From assembly GCA_028706735.1 (NCBI GenBank), contig JAQTVS010000120.1, positions 1 to 7,779 on the forward strand: a stretch of 7,779 nucleotides of DNA, given 5' to 3'. Shown in pieces: positions 1-5,671 of the stretch. Origin of the DNA: Thiomonas sp. (GTDB taxonomy: Bacteria; Pseudomonadota; Gammaproteobacteria; Burkholderiales; Burkholderiaceae_C). Below the pieces are notes generated by a model. The model was not told the origin of the DNA. It worked only from the letters and a program-made list of their open reading frames with translations, and searched no databases. How positions within the stretch are numbered: the first letter of the stretch is position 1; every line of letters starts with the position of its first letter. Position numbers and translations under genes: made by a program.

Positions 1-1
1 C

Positions 2-1774
2 AGCGTGTGGCAGAGCTTCAAAGGCGACGGCATCGGGCCGGGCACGCTGTTTCACCTTGCCTTTTCGCACGGGTGGAAAGACACAGCCCGGAAGCAGCGC
101 CAGCCGAGCCAAGCAAGCCAGCGCCAAGCCAAGCCGCAACGGGCACAGCCAGACGCCACAGGTATCTGGGCCGCCTGCGAACCCGCAAACCCGCTGCATG
201 GCTACGTCACGGCGAAGCGTGGCAGCCATGAAGGCTTACGCCAGGTGCGCGCTGGTTCAGCCCTGCGCATCGCCGGGCAGGATGTTTCGGGCTGGCTTGT
301 GGTGCCCTGCCGCACGCTGGCCGGTGAGCTGCAAACCCTGCAATTCATCCCGCCGCCGGGTGCTGCCAAAAAGCTGAACCTTGCCGGTGCGAGCTTTGGC
401 GACGGCCTGCACATCGTGGGCGAGCTTGCCGACGCCGCATGCTGCTATGTGGTGGAAGGCATCGGCCAAGCGTGGGCCTGCTGGCAAGCAACCGGGCAAC
501 CCGCCGCCGTGTGCTTTGGTGCGGGCCGCATGGGCGCCGTGGTGAAAGCCATCAAGGCACACGCTCCAGCCCTGCCGCTGGTGCTGGTTCCCGATGTGGG
601 CAAGGAAGCGCAAGCCGAGGCCATCGCCCGCGAACATGGGTGCCAAGTGGTGCGCATGCCTGCCGACAAGCCCGCGAACTTTGACGCGAACGACTACGCC
701 GCAGAGTTCGGAACCGATGCGCTAGACGTGCTGCTATCGAGGCCAGCCGAACCCGAACGCCGGTACAAACTGCGCACGGCTGCCGAGTTGGCCGCACTGC
801 CGCCGCTGGTTTGGCTGGTGCGTGGCGTGCTGCCCGCTGAAGGACTGGCCGCGCTGTTCGGTGCATCGGGCAGCGGCAAGACGTTTCTTGCCTTGGACGC
901 CGCCGCCGCGATTGCCGAGGGCCGTCGCTGGTTTACCTATCGCGTGAACGCTGCGCCCGTGGTGTATGTAGGCTTGGAAGGTGAGGCCGGGCTATCGCAG
1001 CGCGTGCAAGCCTGGGACAAACACCACGGCAGGCCAGCGCCCGAAGGCTTGCGCTTTGTGGTGTCGCAGCCGTTCGATTTGCTCCAGCCGGATGATGTGG
1101 CAGAGCTTGCCGAGGCGTGCCGTGGTGCTGGCCTGGTGGTGGTGGACACGCTGAACCGCGCCGCGCCTGGGGTTGACGAAAACAGCAGCCAGGACATGGG
1201 CCGCATCATCGAAGCCGCCGCCGATTTGCAGCGCCGCATCGGTGGCCTGGTGCTGCTGGTGCATCACGCGGGAAAAGACTCCACCAAAGGCATGCGCGGC
1301 CATTCCAGCCTGCACGCCGCTCTAGATGCGGCCATCGAGGTGCGCCGCGATGGTGACGCCAGGGAGTGGCGCATTGCCAAGAGCAAAGACGGTGCCGACG
1401 CTGAAAGCATCCCGTTTCGGCTGGAGGTGGTGATGCTGGGCATTGAACCGGACGGCACGCCGCTGACATCGTGCGCCGTGGTGGCAGACACCACACGGGC
1501 CGAGGTGCGCAAGGCACTGCCGCCGAAATCCGGGAATCAGCGCGTCGTGTGGGACGCTCTGCCGGATGTGCTGAAAAAGGCGAGCCGCGAAGGCATGCCG
1601 GATTGTGTGCCAGCGGGAACGCCCTGTATCGGTGTGGAGGCCGCCATTGATGCGCTACGGGGCCGCCTGCCGTGTGAAGTCAAGCGCCAGACAGAACGCG
1701 CACAGCAGGCCCTTACCGGACTCGCCGGACGGGGTTTGCTCCACATCGAAGGGGGGTGGCTATGGCTGGCCTGA
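2..1774 (+). CDS. Element-borne primase/helicase protein: PriCT-like end, Toprim-like domain, RepA-type AAA ATPase (5' partial)
   Basis: The frame is already open at the window edge, so the N-terminus is missing and the GTG at 5 is not a supported start. Residues are numbered from that codon. Residues 1-25 (WQSFKGDGIGPGTLFHLA) resemble the end of a PriCT-2 primase domain. A Q/A/K/P-rich linker (about 30-52) follows, then a Toprim-like region (about 60-250) with VVEGIGQA as the glutamate motif and LVLVPDVGKEA where the acidic motif is expected. The C-terminal half is a RepA/DnaB-like ATPase: Walker A GASGSGKT at 286-293, Walker B VVVD ending at D381, and VHHAGKD at 419-425. The last 90 residues look like a winged-helix tail. 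By family, such proteins prime and unwind DNA of plasmids, integrative elements and phage satellites. The module seems intact where visible. The helicase call is firm, the primase call moderate. Confidence 0.85.
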   Translation, partial: SVWQSFKGDGIGPGTLFHLAFSHGWKDTARKQRQPSQASQRQAKPQRAQPDATGIWAACEPANPLHGYVTAKRGSHEGLRQVRAGSALRIAGQDVSGWLVVPCRTLAGELQTLQFIPPPGAAKKLNLAGASFGDGLHIVGELADAACCYVVEGIGQAWACWQATGQPAAVCFGAGRMGAVVKAIKAHAPALPLVLVPDVGKEAQAEAIAREHGCQVVRMPADKPANFDANDYAAEFGTDALDVLLSRPAEPERRYKLRTAAELAALPPLVWLVRGVLPAEGLAALFGASGSGKTFLALDAAAAIAEGRRWFTYRVNAAPVVYVGLEGEAGLSQRVQAWDKHHGRPAPEGLRFVVSQPFDLLQPDDVAELAEACRGAGLVVVDTLNRAAPGVDENSSQDMGRIIEAAADLQRRIGGLVLLVHHAGKDSTKGMRGHSSLHAALDAAIEVRRDGDAREWRIAKSKDGADAESIPFRLEVVMLGIEPDGTPLTSCAVVADTTRAEVRKALPPKSGNQRVVWDALPDVLKKASREGMPDCVPAGTPCIGVEAAIDALRGRLPCEVKRQTERAQQALTGLAGRGLLHIEGGWLWLA

Positions 1775-1775
1775 A

Positions 1776-1886
1776 TTTTCCCGCGATTCCCGAAATGTCC
1801 CGAAAACGGGAACACCGGAACCCCGCGAGCTTTTCCCGCGATTCCCGCAGCAGCTATATAGCTGCGGGAAATCGGGAAAGCGGGAA
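1776..1886. repeat. Cluster of TTCCCG/CGGGAA repeats, candidate origin or control region
   Basis: A perfect 17-base direct repeat, TTTTCCCGCGATTCCCG, lies at 1776-1792 and 1831-1847. Each copy holds two TTCCCG hexamers 9 bases apart. The opposite orientation, CGGGAA, occurs at 1807, 1865, 1873 and 1881, and a variant GTCCCG at 1797. The second direct repeat and the CGGGAA run form the two arms of a larger imperfect inverted repeat around an AT-rich centre. The cluster begins two bases after the primase/helicase stop codon and precedes the small-gene operon. Iteron-like arrays next to rep-type genes are known in plasmids and integrative elements. That this one is an origin, a partition site or an operator is inference. 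Confidence 0.75.
1850..1865. promoter_or_regulatory. Perfect 16-base palindrome with TATATA centre
   Basis: GCAGCTATATAGCTGC is a perfect palindrome at the centre of the inverted TTCCCG/CGGGAA arms. Counting the flanking arms, CCCGCA on the left and GGG on the right extend the symmetry with a three-base bulge. It could be a dimeric protein binding site, a cruciform, or the melting point of an origin. It could also act as a transcription stop after the primase/helicase gene, but no T-run follows it. The role is unassigned. Confidence 0.6.
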
Positions 1887-1950
1887 CCGGGCCGGGTGTG
1901 TGGTTGCAAAACCTTTCCCTGGAGCAAAACCAAAACCTGGAGCCAAAGCC

Positions 1951-2067
1951 ATGAACGCCGCCCGAACCTTCGCCCTGCTGGCACTCTGCCTGCTGGCGCT
2001 GCCGCCTGCAACGATTGCAGCGATTGCCCTGTTTGTTCTGACCCGTGCCACTGGAGGCCGCCCATGA
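1951..2067 (+). CDS. Small single-span membrane peptide, 38 aa
   Basis: The peptide starts MNAARTFALLALCLLALPP and is almost wholly hydrophobic from residue 6 to 32, ending in RATGGRP, so it is predicted to span the inner membrane once. The start at 1951 is preceded by GGAG about 8 bases upstream, and the stop TGA overlaps the ATG of the SSB-like gene (ATGA at 2064-2067), which argues for translational coupling. An in-frame reading back to 1756 exists, but it would run through the repeat cluster and is not needed. No function is recognised. Small hydrophobic genes of this sort are common next to replication genes in integrative elements. A chance ORF is possible, but the ribosome binding site and overlap make a real gene more likely. 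Confidence 0.55.
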   Translation: MNAARTFALLALCLLALPPATIAAIALFVLTRATGGRP

Positions 2068-2450
2068 TTGACGCATTGATAGGTGGCACGCTGCACACCG
2101 CCGCCGAACAGAAAACCGGGCAAGCTGGAAAACCGTTTGTGGTGTGCAAGGTGCGCACGCCGATGCAAAGCGGTGAAGCCTTGTTCGTGAACGTGATTTG
2201 CTTCGATAAGGCCGCAGGCGCTGCCCTGCTAGGGCTGCACGCTGGCGAGCCGGTTCACCTTGCTGGGACACTCACGCCGAAAGTATGGACGCCAGCAAAC
2301 GGCGAGCCGCGCCCGGTGCTCGACATGCAGGCCCATGCGGTGCTGACAACCTACGCGGTGCAGCGCCAGCGCAAGGCAACAGCGGACGCGCCCGGCAAGA
2401 CCAATATGCGCGCCTTGGAGCCGCTGGACGATGGGAGGCCGTGGGAATGA
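2064..2450 (+). CDS. SSB-like OB-fold single-stranded DNA-binding protein, 128 aa
   Basis: The protein begins MIDALIGGTLHTAAEQKTG and continues with KPFVVCKVRTPM, LFVNVICFDKAA, LHAGEPVHLAGTL and PVLDMQAHAVLT. This is the alternating strand pattern of an SSB-type OB fold: a first strand with a G-x-L, a conserved V-x-C-F-like strand, and the G-x-x-V-x-L-x-G-x-L turn. At 128 residues it is short for a chromosomal Ssb and lacks the acidic DDDIPF-type tail; the end (DDGRPWE) is only mildly acidic. The likely role is binding single-stranded DNA during replication or transfer of the element, working with the primase/helicase encoded upstream. GGAGG lies 7 bases before the ATG, and both ends overlap neighbours by ATGA. 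The family call is good; the exact role is inferred. Confidence 0.75.
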   Translation: MIDALIGGTLHTAAEQKTGQAGKPFVVCKVRTPMQSGEALFVNVICFDKAAGAALLGLHAGEPVHLAGTLTPKVWTPANGEPRPVLDMQAHAVLTTYAVQRQRKATADAPGKTNMRALEPLDDGRPWE

Positions 2451-2692
2451 GTGCATCGCAACGGAACAAGGGCGCTACGGGCGAGCGGCAACACATGAGC
2501 CGAAGCCTTGAAACCCGCCTAGAGCGGCTGGAGCAACGCCACAAGCCAGCGCATCAATACGAGGGCCGGGTAATTGTGGAGCAAGGCGCAACCGCTGCCG
2601 AAACTGAACAGCGCATAGCCGACGCCTGCGCACGGCAGGGACTTAGGCCAGACCACACCATTGCCCGCATCATCGTGAGGCCGCAACCATGA
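2447..2692 (+). CDS. Small charged protein with SRSLExRLERLEQR N-terminal motif, copy 1 (81 aa, or 65 aa from 2495)
   Basis: From the ATG at 2447 the product has 81 residues. GGGAGG lies about 8 bases upstream and the start overlaps the SSB-like stop. A second in-frame ATG at 2495 gives MSRSLETRLERLEQRHKP, which matches the N-terminus of the next gene almost residue for residue, so 2495 may be the ancestral start. The motif predicts a short amphipathic helix or coiled coil. The rest (VIVEQGATAAETEQRIADACARQG, then IARIIVRPQP) looks like a small alpha/beta domain. No catalytic motif is seen and I do not recognise a named family. Short proteins with a comparable Leu/Arg/Glu helix occur in phages and integrative elements, with unknown function. 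The operon position suggests a replication or maintenance accessory role; this is inference. Confidence 0.65.
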   Translation: MSASQRNKGATGERQHMSRSLETRLERLEQRHKPAHQYEGRVIVEQGATAAETEQRIADACARQGLRPDHTIARIIVRPQP

Positions 2693-2931
2693 GCAGAAGC
2701 CTTGAATATCGGCTGGAGCGGCTGGAGCAGCGCCCGCAGCCCCGCAACGCACGCGAAGCCAGCGACACCGAGCTATTGGGCCTGCTGGGCATCGACATGC
2801 AATCGTTCATCCGGCTGGCGAACTCTGTCGACGCCAAAGAGCAGCAACCGCCTGATGATTGCACGCCTGCTGAGCGCCATGCATGGCACTACCTGCGCGA
2901 CGTGCTGCACTTCGACAAGCTGCCGTTCTGA
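2689..2931 (+). CDS. Small charged protein with SRSLExRLERLEQR N-terminal motif, copy 2 (80 aa)
   Basis: The product starts MSRSLEYRLERLEQRPQP, a near copy of the N-terminus of the preceding gene, then diverges completely into an acidic, helical body (SDTELLGLLGIDMQSFIRLANSVD) and a C-terminal AERHAWHYLRDVLHFDKLPF. GAGG lies 8 bases before the ATG, and the ATG overlaps the previous stop (ATGA). The shared helix with unrelated bodies suggests a common interaction module, such as a dimerisation or docking helix, attached to different effectors. No enzyme motif, metal site or signal peptide is seen. The gene is followed by a 15-base gap to the next ORF. Function unknown; the reality of the gene is well supported by overlap and homology to its neighbour. 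Confidence 0.7.
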   Translation: MSRSLEYRLERLEQRPQPRNAREASDTELLGLLGIDMQSFIRLANSVDAKEQQPPDDCTPAERHAWHYLRDVLHFDKLPF

Positions 2932-2946
2932 AACGGACTATTCACC

Positions 2947-3165
2947 ATGCCCCGATGGACTGACGAAGCGCGAGCCAAGCAAGCCGAGGCCATCAGACGG
3001 TGGAAGCCGTGGGAGCGCAGCACGGGGCCGCGCACAGCCGCAGGCAAGGCCAGAGCGAGCGCGAATAGCCTCACGCATGGCATATGGCGCGGTGAAACGT
3101 GGATGCGTGCATGGCGTGCCGAGACACGGGCGAAGCTGGCCGAGCTATTGCAGCGCCGCCGGTAG
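2947..3165 (+). CDS. Small basic protein with STGPRTAAGKARAS...HG motif, 72 aa
   Basis: The product begins MPRWTDEARAKQAEAIRRWKPW, then ERSTGPRTAAGKARASANSLTHG, and ends in a basic Arg/Lys-rich helix. The block S-T-G-P-R/K-T-x-x-G-K-A-x-x-x-x-N-x-x-x-H-G is a recurring signature in small bacterial and phage proteins, usually annotated as hypothetical. The charge and Trp/Arg content suggest nucleic-acid binding, but that is inference. The ribosome binding site before 2947 is poor (only a weak purine run), so expression probably depends on reinitiation from the gene 15 bases upstream. It is the last convincing gene of the left element before the GC-rich hairpin and tRNA-His. Confidence 0.65.
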   Translation: MPRWTDEARAKQAEAIRRWKPWERSTGPRTAAGKARASANSLTHGIWRGETWMRAWRAETRAKLAELLQRRR

Positions 3166-3187
3166 TGCATCGGCAGATAAACCGCCG

Positions 3188-3208
3188 CCCGGCCATCGCG
3201 CCGGGTTT
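3188..3208 (+). terminator. GC hairpin ending the left operon
   Basis: CCCGGC at 3188-3193 pairs with GCCGGG at 3200-3205 across a six-base loop, followed by TTTG and, a few bases on, another TTT. An AAA at 3179-3181 could pair with the TTT with a bulge. The T-run is short, so termination may be weak. It sits 22 bases after the last gene of the operon. Confidence 0.5.
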
Positions 3209-3229
3209 GTCGTTTCTGGAGGATGCGAC

Positions 3230-3322
3230 ATGCCCGGCCATTCCCGTGCAGACATTACACAGCCATTACATGAGTGCCGAGCAACAAAAAGCCCAGCGGG
3301 TGAGGCTGGGCCAAGTGATTGA
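3230..3322 (+). CDS. Possible 30-aa ORF between operon end and tRNA-His
   Basis: An ATG at 3230 has a good GGAGGA about 7 bases upstream and opens a 30-codon frame (MPGHSRADITQPLHE..., stop TGA at 3320-3322). The frame runs through the terminator hairpin of tRNA-His and stops just before the tRNA. It may be the cut-off start of a longer gene in the circular form of the element, joined to other sequence at the attachment site, or simply chance. There is no recognisable domain. The strong ribosome binding site is the only reason to list it. Confidence 0.2.
   Translation: MPGHSRADITQPLHECRATKSPAGEAGPSD
3283..3311 (-). terminator. Rho-independent terminator of tRNA-His
   Basis: On the minus strand GCCCAGC pairs with GCTGGGC (plus coordinates 3305-3311 and 3291-3297) around a seven-base loop, followed at once by TTTTTGTT. 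It begins 18 bases after the tRNA CCA end. This is a textbook intrinsic terminator for the tRNA transcript. Confidence 0.88.
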
Positions 3323-3328
3323 TTTTAT

Positions 3329-3405
3329 TGGGGTGGCTGATGGGACTCGAACCCACGACGACAGGAATCACAATCCTGGACTCTACCAACTGAGCTACAG
3401 CCACC
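3329..3405 (-). tRNA. tRNA-His (anticodon GTG)
   Basis: Read on the minus strand, the 77-nt gene begins GGTGGCTGTAGCTCAGTTGG and ends CATCAGCCACCCCA, so the CCA end is encoded. The acceptor has the extra G(-1):C73 pair diagnostic of histidine tRNA. The anticodon GTG (3369-3371) sits in the loop ATTGTGATT, and the T-arm is GTGGGTTCGAGTCCCAT. It supplies histidine for CAC/CAU codons. It lies 57 bases downstream of ppiD on the same strand and may share its transcript. Its 3' end faces the mobile genes on the left, so it probably serves as their attachment site. Confidence 0.97.
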
Positions 3406-3419
3406 GCAGGAAAACGAAC

Positions 3420-3427
3420 ATTCTATA
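3420..3427 (-). promoter_or_regulatory. Possible -10 element for tRNA-His
   Basis: On the minus strand TATAGAAT ends 15 bases before the mature tRNA 5' end, a suitable place for a -10 box. No convincing -35 hexamer is found at 16-18 bases upstream; TTGGCG is at 20. The promoter could be weak, or the tRNA may be read through from ppiD. Confidence 0.35.
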
Positions 3428-3462
3428 CGAAAGTCACCGGGGTTCGGCGCCAACTGAGTTGG

Positions 3463-5385
3463 TCAACCGGCAATGGCTGGCTCTGCTTTTGGCTTGTAGA
3501 GAATCTCCACACCAAACCGCTTTTTCAATGCTTCGATGTAGGCATTGATGACACCTTGAGTCAGGGTTTGATTTTCAGCGCCTGCCGCTGCGCGGAGCAG
3601 TTCTGCGGGCACCTCCCCTTCGATGGCTTTGACCACCTGGACGACTGCGTAGCCTTGTGTGCCGAGGTCAACGCCGGCTACGATCGGCAGCTTTTCAGTA
3701 CTGAGTCCGAATGCCTTGGCGACGACTGCGGGCGGAACATCGGGCGTCGGCTGAGTCTGGCTCAGTGTCAGGGGAGCGCCAAGGGTGAGCGTTGCCTGTG
3801 ACTTCAGCGCCTTTTCTCCCGCCTCACGCGCGAGATCTGCGGCCTTCTGATCGATGAGCATTTGCTTGGCCTGTGCCTGCACGTCGGCAAACGGTTGCGT
3901 CTGCGCAGAGGAATAGCTCAGCACGCGTCCAGAGGACCAAACATTAGGAGCAATTTGAATCGCCTGCAGATTGTGCTTGCTGCGCAGGCTGTTCTCTGCA
4001 AACAGAGCGTCGAGAAATGGCTTGCTCGACAGGGGGCTGGGGTTGCCCGGCGTGGCAGCCTGCGGGGCGCGGGTCACGTTGTTCGCGGTTTGCACTTTCA
4101 GGTGGAGCTTGGCTTCCACGGCCTGGAAGCTGTCCGGATGCTCGAACACGGCATTGGTGAAGGTGTCCACATCTGCAGACAGACGCTTTTGCACCGCTTC
4201 CTGCCGCAACTGCTTTTCGATATCGGCCTTGACGGCGTCAAATGGCTGCTGGTTTCCTGGCTTGATGCCGGTCAGTTCGATGACGTGATAGCCGAACTGC
4301 GTCTTGATCGGGCCCACGATTTGGCCGATTTTCGTCATGCCGAACACCGCATCCGCAAAGGGCTTGACCATGGCGTCGGTGGTGAAATAACCCAGGTCGC
4401 CGCCTTTGTCGGCTGAGCCGGGGTCTTGAGAGTCCTTGCGAGCCAGCGCCGCAAATTCCGCCGGGTTCGCCTCGACCTGCTTGGCGATGGCTTCGGCCTT
4501 GGCTCTGGCCTCATCCTGCTGCGCGGGGGTGGCGTCGTTCGGCACAGTGATCAGGATATGACTGGCGCGGCGCTCCGCGGGCGTCGAAAACTTGGCGAGG
4601 TTCGCCTCGTAATACGCCTTGGTCTGTTCCGGCGGGATTTTGACATCGGCTCCCAGCGCGTCTGCACTCAGCACGACATATTGAATGTTGGCCTCTTCAG
4701 GCCTTTGAAAACGTGCGGTATTTTTTTTGTAATACGACTCGACTTCGGCGGGCGTTACCTGAACCTGGCTTGCATAGTCGGCCGGTTTGAACAGGGCCAG
4801 ACGCACCTCGCGTTGCTGCGCAGCGGCCTTGGCCGCAGCAGTCGCCAAAGCTTGGCTGTCAATTACCGAATCCGCAATACCGCCAAGCACCTGCTGCAAG
4901 ATGAGTTGTTCGCGCACCTGCGCTTCGAACTGCGCAGTGGTCATGCCTTGCGCAGCAATCAGGCTGCGGTAGGCCTGCACATCGAAACTGCCATCCGGCT
5001 TGCGCAACGCCGCCACTTGGGGGATTTGCAAGATGGCCTGCTGAACCTGGGCGTCTGTCACCGCAAGGTGCTCACGCTGGGCTTCGAGCTGCAGCAGCCG
5101 CTGGCGCACCAGGCCGTCCAGAGTGCGCAGCTTTTGTTCAGGCGTATCGATTTGCTTGATATCCACCGAACTGCCCAGCATGCTTTGCAGACGCGCAATT
5201 TCCTCGCGGTTGGCTGCGTGGAGCTGCTCCATGGAGATCGTCTGTCCGTCGACCTTGGCCGCTGCGTCTTGCTTGCCTTCAAAACTGCTGTACCCCTGGA
5301 TGCCGAACAACACAAAAGACGGGAAGATGAGGACAAACAGCACAATCTGCATCAGCTTGCTGTGTTTGCGTATGGATTCGAGCAT
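3463..5385 (-). CDS. ppiD: PpiD, membrane-anchored periplasmic peptidyl-prolyl isomerase/chaperone, 640 aa
   Basis: PpiD is a periplasmic foldase held in the inner membrane near the Sec translocon, where it helps newly exported proteins fold. The start at 5385 (MLESIRKHSKLMQ) is chosen because PpiD proteins begin with a short basic segment and then a membrane span, here about residues 12-30 (IVLFVLIFPSFVLFG). An upstream in-frame ATG at 5448 would add 21 residues not typical of the family. A SurA-like N-terminal chaperone region with VDGQTISMEQL follows. The single parvulin domain spans about 272-374, with the paired histidines at H276 (ASHILI) and H367 (FGYHVIEL) and DPGSADKGGDLGYF between. 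A C-terminal chaperone region completes it. The length fits the family. No strong ribosome binding site is visible. The gene is intact, and its core character contrasts with both flanks. Confidence 0.95.
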   Translation of the reverse strand: MLESIRKHSKLMQIVLFVLIFPSFVLFGIQGYSSFEGKQDAAAKVDGQTISMEQLHAANREEIARLQSMLGSSVDIKQIDTPEQKLRTLDGLVRQRLLQLEAQREHLAVTDAQVQQAILQIPQVAALRKPDGSFDVQAYRSLIAAQGMTTAQFEAQVREQLILQQVLGGIADSVIDSQALATAAAKAAAQQREVRLALFKPADYASQVQVTPAEVESYYKKNTARFQRPEEANIQYVVLSADALGADVKIPPEQTKAYYEANLAKFSTPAERRASHILITVPNDATPAQQDEARAKAEAIAKQVEANPAEFAALARKDSQDPGSADKGGDLGYFTTDAMVKPFADAVFGMTKIGQIVGPIKTQFGYHVIELTGIKPGNQQPFDAVKADIEKQLRQEAVQKRLSADVDTFTNAVFEHPDSFQAVEAKLHLKVQTANNVTRAPQAATPGNPSPLSSKPFLDALFAENSLRSKHNLQAIQIAPNVWSSGRVLSYSSAQTQPFADVQAQAKQMLIDQKAADLAREAGEKALKSQATLTLGAPLTLSQTQPTPDVPPAVVAKAFGLSTEKLPIVAGVDLGTQGYAVVQVVKAIEGEVPAELLRAAAGAENQTLTQGVINAYIEALKKRFGVEILYKPKAEPAIAG

Positions 5386-5527
5386 GGTGGCGCGGACTTG
5401 TAGAGGGGTGCAACGCGAAACAACGCGCATTGTGCGTCGTCTGTTCAATGCCGTTTGGAAGGCGGCCTGATCAGGACGATGAGAAGAAGGATGAGGGGCA
5501 GAAGCTGCGTGTGAACAAACAACCGAG

Positions 5528-5569
5528 GGTGGTGCTAAGGGGTTCGAACCCCCGACCTACGCCTTGTAA
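5528..5569 (-). pseudogene. 3' half of a tRNA-Val(TAC)-like gene, probable attachment-site scar
   Basis: On the minus strand TTACAAGGCGTAGGTC leads into GGGGGTTCGAACCCC and then TTAGCACCACC. This is an anticodon-loop 3' part, anticodon-stem 3' strand, variable region, T-arm and acceptor 3' strand in correct order and spacing. The sequence on the 5' side (GGTCA before the loop) does not pair with the stem, and no D-arm exists, so the 5' half is missing. Anticodon TAC points to valine; the stem and variable region also resemble tRNA-Thr(TGT). Truncation at the anticodon loop next to an integrase gene is the classic sign of tRNA-targeted integration. The acceptor end seems to have lost one C. 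Confidence 0.65.
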
Positions 5570-5635
5570 TGACCAAATTCGAATCGCTGCAACCCGCATG
5601 AATGCTTGATCTGCCGGTATTTTTCCGGGTAATTG

Positions 5636-5657
5636 TGGGAATTGAGTGGGAATCGAG
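5636..5657. repeat. Tandem 11-base repeat upstream of the integrase remnant
   Basis: TGGGAATTGAG at 5636-5646 is followed directly by TGGGAATCGAG at 5647-5657, 10 of 11 identical. It lies between the tRNA scar and the integrase start, where tyrosine-integrase arm-type binding sites usually occur. The binding role is inferred. Confidence 0.5.
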
Positions 5658-5671
5658 GGGAGGATTCGGTC

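Noticed and set aside
1756..1950. N-terminal extension of the small membrane peptide back to an ATG at 1756
   Set aside because: The extension would translate the TTCCCG repeat cluster, while the ATG at 1951 has its own ribosome binding site and gives a clean hydrophobic peptide.
1537..2271. 244-codon minus-strand frame across the primase/helicase end and repeat cluster
   Set aside because: It overlaps two recognised genes in antisense and translates the repeat region. No domain or start signal supports it.
3450..3462. Palindrome CCAACTGAGTTGG next to the ppiD stop, sharing CCAACTGAG with the tRNA-His D-arm complement
   Set aside because: Nine shared bases are too few for a duplicated tRNA piece, no other tRNA part is nearby, and it lacks a T-run, so neither an att copy nor a terminator can be claimed.
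3099..3548. 149-aa plus-strand frame crossing tRNA-His
   Set aside because: It reads through the antisense of tRNA-His and the ppiD 3' end, so it is not plausible as a gene.
4426..5403. 325-codon open frame on the plus strand opposite ppiD
   Set aside because: It is fully antisense to the well-supported ppiD, its composition (Arg/Leu/Gly-rich, no domain) is that of a GC-rich shadow frame, and it has no ribosome binding site of note.
5466..5475. 10-base palindrome CCTGATCAGG upstream of ppiD
   Set aside because: A single short palindrome containing a common restriction-type core, with no repeats or promoter elements around it, is expected by chance.
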